Below, piece by piece: positions 18,650 to 26,099 of a stretch of DNA of 64,000 bases. Position 1 is the first letter of the stretch. Every line of letters begins with the position of its first letter. The position numbers and the translations under genes were made by a program. Below the pieces are notes generated by a model that did not search any database, had not been told where the DNA came from, and saw only the letters and a program-made list of their open reading frames with translations. Source of the stretch: Corynebacterium matruchotii (GTDB lineage Bacteria > Actinomycetota > Actinomycetes > Mycobacteriales > Mycobacteriaceae). The stretch is from positions 682,001 through 746,000 of the forward strand of contig NZ_CP050134.2 of assembly GCF_011612265.2 (NCBI RefSeq). Direction: 5' to 3'.

Positions 18650-20036
18650 AAGGCGAAACTTCGTTTGTGGCGTGGGGGGGGGGACGCTGATTCTGGCGGC
18701 TGGTCTCGCGCTGGGGTCTGCCCCGGTGGTGTCTGCTGCTGGTGCTGAGGTGGACCTTGATGTGGTGACTAAGGTGGTTACTGCGTATCAGGATTTGTTG
18801 GATTCGCATTGGACGGATTCGAATTGTTCGTTGTCGAGTTGTGTGAATGCTAGTAGTTCGGTGTTTGCATCATCGGGGGATAAGAAGTCTCAGCGGGGGT
18901 CGAGTTTTGGGGGTTCTTCAAAGGATAACCGGGATGAGAGGAAGAATTCCGGCGAAAACCCGAAATTCACGCAAGCTGAAGCTACAATCTTGCGGGTGCG
19001 GGATGACATGAAAGAATTCGGATTACCTATTGTTTCCGCGAAGAGCACTATCAGCGTGACGGATGCCAAGATGAATGCTGATGGTAAGGTAACGGTTTCC
19101 GCAGACATCGGGACAACGAAGACATATCAGGGTAGCGATGACCCGAGTTATATGAGTGATATCCATACCCTGACTTTATCTTTGAATAAAGAAAATGTGT
19201 TTGCTGTCATTGAAGATGTAGTTGCCCCGATGCCGCAAGAAGAAATTTTGGCAGATAAGCCAGAAAATGTTGATTTTAATGATGTGCCAGTTGATCGCAT
19301 TTTGGGCGTGGAATCAGCAGGCAATAACCAGTTAGCAGTGAATCCTGTTGGCGCAAATGGTGATACTGCGAAATTCTCCTTGTTGCCATCTCATCAAGAT
19401 CAAAGTTCAGTAGTTGTGAAGCCTGTGCTTGATCCTTTCTTTAGGCAGCCAAAACCAGATGTTGAGAAGATGGTAGCTTATGCTCTGCATTGGTCACGCG
19501 AAGATTTACCAAGAATTGAACCTGTGAAGAGTAAGGAAGATGTGAATCCTAACTATCCGAATCAGGGGACGAATTGTACAAACTTTGCCTCACAGGCCTT
19601 GGAGGCAGGAGGATGGAAACGTAAATTAGGTGTGGACAGTAGGGATTCAGATGCTTGGCATCCATTCAGTAAGGATCGTGCACATGATAATCGCATCATT
19701 CCTACATCAACATGGGGAGCAGCTGCGAATTTGTATGGATACGCAAAGACCAATGGTCCTTATCATGATCTTGGTGAAAAAGAGTTTGCTCAAAAAGGTG
19801 ATTTAATCTTTGTTGATTGGGATCCTAATAACAAGTTTGATGGGAAGATTGATCATACAATGGTTGTGACTGGGACTATTTCAGCTTCTTCGCCAAAAGG
19901 ACGGTTTACAACCCCACGTATTTCACAAAAAACTCGTAACCGACACAATATTACTTTCAGGGAAGTCTTTTTGCACATGGGGGAGTCTGGGAAAGAGCCC
20001 AAAAATGCAAGGTGGTATGCACTGGGTCTTAAATAA
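18647..20036 (+). CDS. Secreted amidase-domain protein; start interrupted by a ten-G tract
   Basis: The natural start is ATG 18647 after TTTTTGGGAG. It reads MKAKLRLWRGGG and then shifts out of frame because the tract 18674-18683 holds ten Gs. With nine Gs the frame runs into GTLILAAGLALGSAPVVSAAGA, a complete signal peptide, and on to 20036. The only in-frame start as read is GTG 18672, which lacks a ribosome site and the basic n-region. The mature protein has an N-terminal domain (about residues 30-185 of the 454-residue GTG-initiated frame, with the pair NCSLSSC) and a C-terminal amidase_6-type domain: Cys302 in NCTNFASQALEAGGW and His395 in DHTMVVTG. It probably cuts a peptide or amide bond in the envelope. 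Sequencing error in the G run is the main alternative to phase variation. Confidence 0.75.
18674..18683 (+). repeat. Homopolymeric G10 tract inside the signal-peptide codons
   Basis: Ten consecutive Gs between codon 9 (CGT) and ACG. Nine Gs (or twelve) restore the frame between ATG 18647 and the amidase; ten do not. Such tracts are classic sites of slipped-strand mispairing, which would switch the protein on and off. Confidence 0.8.
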
Positions 20037-20204
20037 GACCTGAGGTATGTAGCTTGTTGGGAAAGCCGTTTAATTTTCAGATGCAAATATGTTTGAACAA
20101 GCGGTGATGGTAAAAATATCACGTGTAGTGTCGTGATAGTTGAGCTACTGTGTAATACAGTAGCTTTAACTCTGTGCGTTATGTGGGAAATAGTTATTGC
20201 ATGC

Positions 20205-20837
20205 ATGGTGAAAACTATGAAATGGGTAGTGAGTAGACAAGTAACATTATTTTTAGGATTCCTCCTTGTGGTGGTGATGCTCTTTGTAGCATCCCTGCTG
20301 GCAGAAGATCACATGCAGGAGAAACAGCAAGCGGTTACTGCCGGGACCACAATCGTCCCGGAATCCATTAACTCGGAAACCGATCAAGCTGTCGGTCGAG
20401 CGATAGAAAAATATGAAGCAGTCCTCGATGCCCAATGGACTGATCGTGATTGCACACTATCATCCTGCCCACATTCCAGTCGAGCAATTCCCGGTGTTCC
20501 AACAGGCAGGGGATTATTTACCACGCATGAACGAAACAACATCGAGGAGCGAGGAAACCTACTTGCCTACCCCTCCTCATCACGCGTTCAAGTTCGCAGC
20601 GATATTGAACTGTACAGCGTCAAAGCAAAAAATAATGATGAGGTTGAAGCAATCGTGTACGTCACAATTATCAAAACATCCGAGGATAACGAGAAAAACA
20701 GCAACAGTTCCGACATTCACATCATGACTCTTGCCCCTAGTAGCCTCAACGATGGTGAATACGTGGTTATGGAAGACATAATTGATGGTTCCAACATGCA
20801 AGTGCCGCATATCCAACCCCTCTATACCAATGGTTAA
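20205..20837 (+). CDS. Membrane-anchored homologue of the amidase N-terminal domain, copy 1
   Basis: 210 residues from the start chosen here. One transmembrane segment (VTLFLGFLLVVVMLFVASLLA) is followed by an external domain: DQAVGRAIEKYEAVLD, the cysteine pair DCTLSSC, IPGVP...GLFT, SDIHIMTLAPS, YVVMED and QPLYTNG. The amidase protein shares this domain but this protein has no catalytic part. It lacks the third and fourth cysteines of the later copies, as the amidase does. Starts at 20181 (ATG) or 20133 (GTG) are also possible. Composition is AT-rich like the amidase gene. Confidence 0.7.
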   Translation: MVKTMKWVVSRQVTLFLGFLLVVVMLFVASLLAEDHMQEKQQAVTAGTTIVPESINSETDQAVGRAIEKYEAVLDAQWTDRDCTLSSCPHSSRAIPGVPTGRGLFTTHERNNIEERGNLLAYPSSSRVQVRSDIELYSVKAKNNDEVEAIVYVTIIKTSEDNEKNSNSSDIHIMTLAPSSLNDGEYVVMEDIIDGSNMQVPHIQPLYTNG

Positions 20838-20883
20838 AGCCACGGCCCACATGACGGCAAAGCGGCCATTGGTACCACGGAAC

Positions 20884-21185
20884 ATATAAATTATTTTTTA
20901 TAGGTTGTATCGGATTGCATAGCGGGGGTAAAGCTTATTAATCTGGTTTTTGGATAAGCATGGGTTAATCGTGAGGTAAGACGACCTGGTAGCGTAATAT
21001 GCTTTCCTTAAAACTTCCGGTCAAGACACCAATGAGCGGCACCGATTCATACCCCCATCCTGTTGATGGGCGCTAGACTACGCGCCGGGGATTGTCGTAG
21101 GGTCGCAGATACGTTGATGATTATCCCACAACACGCATCAACATCAGATTCTCTATGTCTATAGATTTTGGGAGTGTAAGTCATG
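20884..21185 (+). repeat. Long conserved leader, copy 2
   Basis: Diverged duplicate of 18362-18649, including the 21-base AT-rich start block, GGGGGTAAAGCTTATTAAT, and the final TTTTGGGAGTGTAAGTCATGA. It now leads into a 32-codon relic and not into an intact amidase gene. Confidence 0.6.
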
Positions 21186-21281
21186 ACGTTAACACCTTGG
21201 ATATGGCATGGGGTGAGGCCGATCCTCTTTGGTGACCGCTCATTGGGTTTAGATTTATGTGCGCCATGGGTGTCGTCGTAA
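21183..21281 (+). pseudogene. Relic of the 5' end of an amidase-type gene
   Basis: ATG 21183 starts a 32-codon frame whose product (PWIWHGVRPILFGDRSLGL...APWVSS) lines up with the signal peptide of the gene at 18647 (LRLWRGGGTLILAAGLALG...APVVSA). It ends in TAA with nothing of the mature protein left. With copy 2 of the leader it marks an ancient duplication of the whole 5' end, later truncated. It might still act as a leader peptide for 21311. Confidence 0.5.
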
Positions 21282-21310
21282 CGCCACCCGCTGGGTGAGT
21301 TCGAGGTTTA

Positions 21311-22027
21311 TTGAAGGTTATTTATCTACAAAACGGTGGGGTTAGTGACGCGGTGCGAACAATAATAGCGGTGCTACGGACAATGGTGTTGTTGGCCCTG
21401 GTGGCAATGGTCGGGTATATAGCGGTATCCGGTTACCAGGGGTATCACAAGTCGTATCCGGCTTATCCCGAGCAAAAAACTGCCGGTCAAAAGATTGACC
21501 AGGCGGTTGGCAGGGCGGTAGAGCACTATGAGGAAGTGCTCGACAAGGAACAAAATAATCCTCATTGCACGCTATCGAATTGTCCGATTTCCAGTAAATT
21601 CATTCCCGGTGTGCCAGAGAACCGGGCCCTCTTCACCAACGCGGAACTCGTCAATTTTCGCAGGTGGGTGACCAAAGAGAAACCGCGAAGCAGCATCGAC
21701 CTGTATAGCGTGTCGGCCAACGAGAATGGTGTGGTCGAGGCGATCGTCTATGTCACGATGGTGAAATGCACCTCCCCGGAAAACGACTATCCCTACAGCA
21801 GCACGACGGATGTGCACCGAATGATTTTGATTCCCAGCCACCACCATGAGGCCGACTATGTGGTGATGGAGGACGAATATTTCCCCATGATGGATGCGAT
21901 GAAATACCCCGCCGCGTTCTCGCCCCTCTACGCCAGCAGCGAAGACGAAGACATGTTTCCCGAATGCAGCGAACCCGGGTCGCCCCACAGGTTTGCCGGT
22001 TTAACCCGCAGCTTTACGACGAGGTGA
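21311..22027 (+). CDS. Membrane-anchored homologue of the amidase N-terminal domain, copy 2
   Basis: 238 residues. The TTG start at 21311 follows CGAGG at a good distance. One transmembrane helix (MVLLALVAMVGYIAVSGY) precedes the domain: DQAVGRAVEHYEEVLD, HCTLSNC, IPGVPENRALFT, VVEAIVYVTMVKC, HRMILIPS, YVVMED, FSPLYAS. It has a third cysteine in MVKC and a fourth in FPECSE. From here the array is GC-rich, unlike copy 1 and the amidase. The C-terminal 15 residues (HRFAGLTRSFTTR) look like read-through added to the family end. Confidence 0.75.
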   Translation: MKVIYLQNGGVSDAVRTIIAVLRTMVLLALVAMVGYIAVSGYQGYHKSYPAYPEQKTAGQKIDQAVGRAVEHYEEVLDKEQNNPHCTLSNCPISSKFIPGVPENRALFTNAELVNFRRWVTKEKPRSSIDLYSVSANENGVVEAIVYVTMVKCTSPENDYPYSSTTDVHRMILIPSHHHEADYVVMEDEYFPMMDAMKYPAAFSPLYASSEDEDMFPECSEPGSPHRFAGLTRSFTTR

Positions 22028-22611
22028 TCGGTGTGTTGCGGCAGCGAAGCGGAACCATCATCATCGTGGTGATCGTGGCGTTGTTTGTCGGCTATTCGGT
22101 GCACACCGCGGCGGAAAGCCGGCGGACGCAGGTGGTGGCGCGGGCGATCGAGGAATACATGGCGGTTCTTGACGCCGAATGGGTTGATGCGGATTGCATG
22201 CCGGATCATTGCCCGAAGTCGAGCAAGTCGCTTCCCGGGGTGCCTCAGGATCGGGCCCTGTTCACCTCTACCGAGGGTGGCATCATTAGGGGTCGGGGTA
22301 AGGACGTATCCACCGTTGCGCCGGTGCGAAGTAGCCTGGCCATTTATGAGTTAAAGAAACAAAAGCATGGGGTGGTGGAGGCCTATGTGGATATCACCGT
22401 TACCCAATGTCCGTTTTCGGGGAACAAAGGTGACCCATATGAGGTGCTTCCCGACCTGTATCGGATTACTCTTGCCCCTAGCGTCGTCGATAAGCATAAC
22501 TATGTGGTCATGGACGATGAATACTTGAACCCCACCAAATACCGCCCGGGGCCTGGTGGTGTCGCCATCTATTACCGGGACAATGGGAGGAAGCCTCAAT
22601 GTTTCGGTTAG
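22024..22611 (+). CDS. Membrane-anchored homologue of the amidase N-terminal domain, copy 3
   Basis: 195 residues from GTG 22024, which overlaps the previous stop (GTGA); GTG 22033 is an alternative. One helix (GTIIIVVIVALFVGYSV) is followed by ARAIEEYMAVLD, DCMPDHC, LPGVPQDRALFT, VVEAYVDITVTQC, YRITLAPS, YVVMDDEYL and a last cysteine in PQCFG. The linker between the helix and the first conserved block is shorter than in its neighbours. Confidence 0.75.
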   Translation: MIGVLRQRSGTIIIVVIVALFVGYSVHTAAESRRTQVVARAIEEYMAVLDAEWVDADCMPDHCPKSSKSLPGVPQDRALFTSTEGGIIRGRGKDVSTVAPVRSSLAIYELKKQKHGVVEAYVDITVTQCPFSGNKGDPYEVLPDLYRITLAPSVVDKHNYVVMDDEYLNPTKYRPGPGGVAIYYRDNGRKPQCFG

Positions 22612-23210
22612 CCAGCAGGATTATCGTGGTGGGTTCGATCATTTTGGTGCTTGTGTTAGTTGTGGGCGGGTGCGTGCTAGAGGAGTTACAGTGGCAGCAG
22701 ATGATGCACCCGAATTGGCCCAAGCAGGAGACGGCTGGTGCCGAGGTTGATAGGGCGGTTGGTGCCGCGGTGGATCGGTATGAGGCGGTGCTGGATGCTC
22801 AGTGGGGGGACGCGGATTGTGTGGTGGAGCGGTGTCCGAAGTCGAGTAAGTCGCTTCCTGGTATGCCGCGGGATCGGGCGGAGTTCACCAAGGAGGAACG
22901 CTTTAATCTGGAGCGGAAAGCCCACTACCTGTCCCGCGAGCCTGTGAGCAGCACAGATTTATACAGTGTGGTGGAAACCGATGCGGGTGTGGAGGCCATT
23001 GTGTATGTGACGGTCGCTAAGTGTGATGGGTCGGAGGTGAGTGTGGCTACGGATCCGCACCGCATGATGCTCGCCCCTAGCACCAGTCGCGTGGGCGAGT
23101 ATGTGGTGATGGAGGATGCCATCCTCACCAAGGAGGAGTCGCCGAAATATCCGGAGACGTTCTCCCCGCTGTACTCCGGCCGGAAGGGGGAGGAACCAGA
23201 CTGCTCGTAA
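22599..23210 (+). CDS. Membrane-anchored homologue of the amidase N-terminal domain, copy 4 (possible lipoprotein)
   Basis: 203 residues. ATG 22599 overlaps the end of copy 3 and has GGGAGG upstream. The hydrophobic start ends in VVGGC, a plausible lipobox, so this copy may be lipid-anchored where the others have a helix. The domain follows: DRAVGAAVDRYEAVLD, DCVVERC, LPGMPRDRAEFT, VEAIVYVTVAKC, HRMMLAPS, YVVMED, FSPLYSG and a final cysteine in PDCS. Confidence 0.75.
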   Translation: MFRLASRIIVVGSIILVLVLVVGGCVLEELQWQQMMHPNWPKQETAGAEVDRAVGAAVDRYEAVLDAQWGDADCVVERCPKSSKSLPGMPRDRAEFTKEERFNLERKAHYLSREPVSSTDLYSVVETDAGVEAIVYVTVAKCDGSEVSVATDPHRMMLAPSTSRVGEYVVMEDAILTKEESPKYPETFSPLYSGRKGEEPDCS

Positions 23211-23305
23211 CACCCACCTTTTGTATGATGATGGTAGCGGTTGACCCCAAACAATTAATGATTCTCGCTTATAAAATAGAACATTAATGATGAGGAAGGT
23301 GAATT

Positions 23306-23962
23306 ATGGGGGCGTCGGTGAATTGGGACCGGCTCGTGGTCGTCGGGTCGCTGAGTTTCGTGGTGACGATGGTGCTGGTCGGTGCATTCGTCGTTCATGA
23401 CGACGATGGGCCGATACCGTATGCGACCCGCCCCGACCAGTATTCCGCCGGCCCAATCATTGACCAGGCGGTCGGTCGGGCGATAGAGAAATACCGGGAA
23501 GTGCTTGACGAGGGGCAGAACAGCCCCGACTGCACCCGGTTGAACTGCCCGATCGCTAGTAAATATATTCCGGGCGTGCCGGAAGACCGGGCGCTCTTCA
23601 CCGATGCGGAACGATCTGAGCTAGGGAGAGTCTCCTTCGGTGAGCGGGCGCGAAGCGGGTTCAGCCTCTACAGCGTGAACCGCCAAGATGATGGCGTGGT
23701 GGAGGTCATCGCCTACGTGGTGGCGTTCAAATGTTTTGATCTGCAAGATGGGGGTGGTAGTAGTGGTGGCACGTTTCTGCACCGAATGCTGCTCGCTCCC
23801 AGCCAAGTGGATGAGCACGAGTATGTGGTCATCAAAGATAACTTCTTGCCCATGACGATGGACCATGTGTATCCCGATTCGTTTGATCCGCTCTACTCCA
23901 GCCGCAGGAGCGCAGCAGAGTTGAAATGCCCCAGGAGGAAGGAATTAATTGTTGAAAATTAA
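23306..23962 (+). CDS. Membrane-anchored homologue of the amidase N-terminal domain, copy 5
   Basis: 218 residues. ATG 23306 follows GAAGGTG. One helix (LVVVGSLSFVVTMVLVGAFVV) then DQAVGRAIEKYREVLD, DCTRLNC, IPGVPEDRALFT, VVEVIAYVVAFKC, HRMLLAPS, YVVIKD, FDPLYSS and a fourth cysteine in LKCPR. The last eight codons, KELIVEN plus stop, are encoded by the 55-bp repeat at 23939, so the natural C-terminus was replaced when that repeat arrived. A 95-base gap separates it from copy 4. Confidence 0.75.
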   Translation: MGASVNWDRLVVVGSLSFVVTMVLVGAFVVHDDDGPIPYATRPDQYSAGPIIDQAVGRAIEKYREVLDEGQNSPDCTRLNCPIASKYIPGVPEDRALFTDAERSELGRVSFGERARSGFSLYSVNRQDDGVVEVIAYVVAFKCFDLQDGGGSSGGTFLHRMLLAPSQVDEHEYVVIKDNFLPMTMDHVYPDSFDPLYSSRRSAAELKCPRRKELIVEN

Positions 23963-23993
23963 TTCCTGAAACCGGGTGGTCCGTTCTATCTCG
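23939..23993 (+). repeat. 55-bp direct repeat, left copy
   Basis: Identical to 25365-25419. In the right copy the sequence is the 3' end of the minus-strand gene 25371-25829; here it is an orphan fragment of that gene end. The pair brackets 1371 bases carrying the TetR and DUF4865 genes. Confidence 0.85.
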
Positions 23994-24024
23994 GTCGTAT
24001 GTATTTAGTATTGATGATTGTAAC

Positions 24025-24032
24025 TACTAGTA
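24025..24032. promoter_or_regulatory. Possible TetR operator
   Basis: TACTAGTA is a perfect 8-bp palindrome 16 bases before the TetR start, with flanking GTATGTA-like repeats on both sides. The position suits autoregulation. It is short, so the call is weak. Confidence 0.25.
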
Positions 24033-24047
24033 TGTATGCTTGGTGGT

Positions 24048-24626
24048 ATGAATGCACGCGAACGTTTGGTGGATGCTACTCAAGAACTGTTATGGGAACA
24101 AGGCTATGCTGCGACTAGTCCAAAAGATATTCTTCATCGGGCTGGTGCAGGACAGGGTAGTATGTATCATCACTTTGCTGGTAAACAGGAGCTGGCAGTT
24201 ACTGCCCTTGAGGCTAGTGCAGCAGCGATGCGTTCCGATGTGGAAGCTTTGTTGGATGTGAAGAGACCAGCTATGGAGCGTCTCATTGCATATTTGGAAC
24301 GTCAGCGTGATTCGTTACGTGGATGCCGCATGGGTCGTATGACATATGATGCTGACGTGCTAGCAACTCCAGAGCTGCTAGCACCAGTATCGCGGACCTT
24401 GGGCTGGCTGGTTGATACCATCGCCGAAGTGATTCGCCAGGGTATTGATGCTCAGGAATTTCCTGCAAGCGTGGATGCCCATCAGCTTGCTTCTATGGTG
24501 GTTGCCACTGTACAAGGCGGTTATGTCTTGGCTCGTGCTCAATGGAATCCAGCAGAATTTGATGCTGCTGTAAATGGTGCTGTCACTCTTCTGCGTGCGT
24601 GGAAAAACAATGGGCATTCCGCTTGA
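24048..24626 (+). CDS. TetR-family transcriptional regulator
   Basis: 192 residues. The N-terminal helix-turn-helix is typical: ARERLVDATQELLWEQGYAATSPKDILHRAGAGQGSMYHHFAGKQEL, split here as residues 3-50. The C-terminal ligand-binding part resembles the LmrA/YxaF subgroup (MTYDADVLATPEL, MVVATVQGGYVLARA). It probably represses itself and the DUF4865 gene 142 bases downstream. Codon use is plainer and less GC-rich than the core genes. The ATG at 24036 is an alternative start. Confidence 0.88.
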   Translation: MNARERLVDATQELLWEQGYAATSPKDILHRAGAGQGSMYHHFAGKQELAVTALEASAAAMRSDVEALLDVKRPAMERLIAYLERQRDSLRGCRMGRMTYDADVLATPELLAPVSRTLGWLVDTIAEVIRQGIDAQEFPASVDAHQLASMVVATVQGGYVLARAQWNPAEFDAAVNGAVTLLRAWKNNGHSA

Positions 24627-24768
24627 CCATTCCACCAGTGCTATGGAGTCAAGATTTGGTTATTTTGACTGCAAGTCTCTGTTGACTGTTTATGGCATTA
24701 CCCTTGCCTGACAACTGCAAACTTATGACTAACTCTACTCGCAATTATGTAATCAAGGAGAATCGCTA

Positions 24769-25326
24769 ATGTATGCTATGCAATATCAAGTTGGTCTTCC
24801 TGCCGACTATAACATGCAAATCATTCGGGATCGGGTAAAGAAGACTGGACACCTGATGGATGGTTTTGCGGGCTTGGAATTTAAGGCCTATCTCATTCGG
24901 GAAAAGTCTAAAGGTGCTGGTCGAAATGTGTATGCCCCGTTCTATGTCTGGCGTAACATCGATGGAATGCGCAGTTTCTGTTGGGGAGAACCTGGCTATT
25001 CAGCAATCGTTCGTGATTTCGGCCGTCAGCCGATTCAGGACTGGACTATTCATCGCATCGTTAGGGGACCAATATCCTATGCTGATGCGCGTAGCCTTAC
25101 TCTCACCACAGTGTCGCTACCAGTCGACATTGCACCCTCTCTGTGTCTAGATTCTGTCACCCAAGACTTCTTGAACAGCGTTGCTGATTCTACGGTTACA
25201 CTTGTCACCGCTGTTGATGTCACCAATTGGAATGCTATTTTTGTTGAGCTTAGTAACAGGGAATCAGATCAGAGCGTGACCAGTTCCCTCTCTTATGAAG
25301 TGCTACATGTGTCGTACGGAAGCTAG
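24769..25326 (+). CDS. DUF4865 family protein
   Basis: 185 residues, cytoplasmic. The start MYAMQYQVGLPADYNMQIIRD, read in pieces, and the later LEFKAYLIREK, YAPFYVWRNIDGMRSFCWG and IVRDFGRQPIQDW are characteristic of DUF4865. Members are often next to a TetR regulator, as here. The biochemical role is unknown; a small-molecule detoxification or monooxygenase-like role is sometimes guessed. AAGGAGAA precedes the ATG. Confidence 0.8.
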   Translation: MYAMQYQVGLPADYNMQIIRDRVKKTGHLMDGFAGLEFKAYLIREKSKGAGRNVYAPFYVWRNIDGMRSFCWGEPGYSAIVRDFGRQPIQDWTIHRIVRGPISYADARSLTLTTVSLPVDIAPSLCLDSVTQDFLNSVADSTVTLVTAVDVTNWNAIFVELSNRESDQSVTSSLSYEVLHVSYGS

Positions 25327-25364
25327 TTTCCTTATCTCATGCTTGCCTGAAGCTTTCGAGGAGA

Positions 25365-25419
25365 AAGGAATTAATTGTTGAAAATTAATTCCTGAAACCG
25401 GGTGGTCCGTTCTATCTCG
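25365..25419 (+). repeat. 55-bp direct repeat, right copy
   Basis: Same 55 bases as 23939-23993. Positions 25371-25419 are the last 16 codons of the family B gene on the minus strand, so this is the original context and the left copy is the duplicate. Confidence 0.85.
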
Positions 25420-25829
25420 TCTGCGGTCATGCCAGGCTTTGGAAACCCCCTTGGTCCGCTTTGCGGCTTCTCAAACGAATAATAGTGCGGAACCACAAAA
25501 AACTTACTGCCGGTAATCCTGATTTCCGCGGCGTAGGGCTCATCCATACTGGTATCATCCGTCACAAATTGTATGCAATGATCCGACCAATAGAATGGTC
25601 GCTCTATCCGTGGGTCCACATCCCATTCCTCAAGAATGGTTCGATCGTGGGTGTGTATCAGATCAATGGTGGCGTCGGTAATGTAAAACTCATAGTGAGC
25701 GCCATAATACGTCCAGATGCCCGCCTTAATATAGACGTCATTGTCGAAAAACCAGGATTCGTGGGTAATCCACAGTTCATCGCGGAATTCGTTATAGGCG
25801 TAGTCGTAAAAATCTGATACCGATATCAT
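25371..25829 (-). CDS. Island family B protein, short stand-alone form
   Basis: 152 residues, soluble. It matches the first half of the gene at 10868 (DFYDYAYNEFRDELWITH, NDVYIKAG, HYEFYI, IQFVTDD, RTTRFQELIFNN), but ends where that protein's second half begins. This supports a self-contained N-terminal domain of about 150 residues. It stands alone on the minus strand at the right edge of island 2. Confidence 0.7.
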   Translation of the reverse strand: MISVSDFYDYAYNEFRDELWITHESWFFDNDVYIKAGIWTYYGAHYEFYITDATIDLIHTHDRTILEEWDVDPRIERPFYWSDHCIQFVTDDTSMDEPYAAEIRITGSKFFVVPHYYSFEKPQSGPRGFPKPGMTADEIERTTRFQELIFNN

Positions 25830-25858
25830 TCCCCCAATATAGCGACAACCCAGCTAGC

Positions 25859-25871
25859 GGCGTCGTAAAGC
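25859..25871 (-). repeat. Right arm of a 13-bp inverted repeat bounding island 2
   Basis: GGCGTCGTAAAGC is the exact reverse complement of 17784-17796. Confidence 0.45.
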
Positions 25872-25955
25872 TTCTTAAACGCATAGGGAAACAGGATATA
25901 CTGATTTTGGGGTAGGCAGGCTAAACTAATGCGCAATCACATCAGGAAGGGAACC

Positions 25956-26099
25956 ATGGCCAATCCGGAAGAGCTGCGCAAACAAGACCAACGCCTGCCA
26001 AAACCTAAGCGCGCATACCCACGATCACGAGTGACCCAATCGCTGTATCTGCTGATAGCCATCGTGATCGTGGCCTGGCTGGTGTCGATGATCCCCTAA
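25956..26099 (+). CDS. Small single-pass membrane protein
   Basis: 47 residues: a polar, basic N-terminus (ANPEELRKQDQRLPKPKR) and a C-terminal helix (LYLLIAIVIVAWLVSMI). AGGAAGGGAACC precedes the ATG. It resembles the tail-anchored small proteins often predicted in corynebacteria. It is tail to tail with malQ with no gap: the two stop codons form TAATTA. Confidence 0.65.
   Translation: MANPEELRKQDQRLPKPKRAYPRSRVTQSLYLLIAIVIVAWLVSMIP

Noticed and set aside
23939..25419. Insertion sequence as the cause of the 55-bp repeats
   Set aside because: No transposase, no terminal inverted repeats, and the duplication is much longer than IS target duplications.
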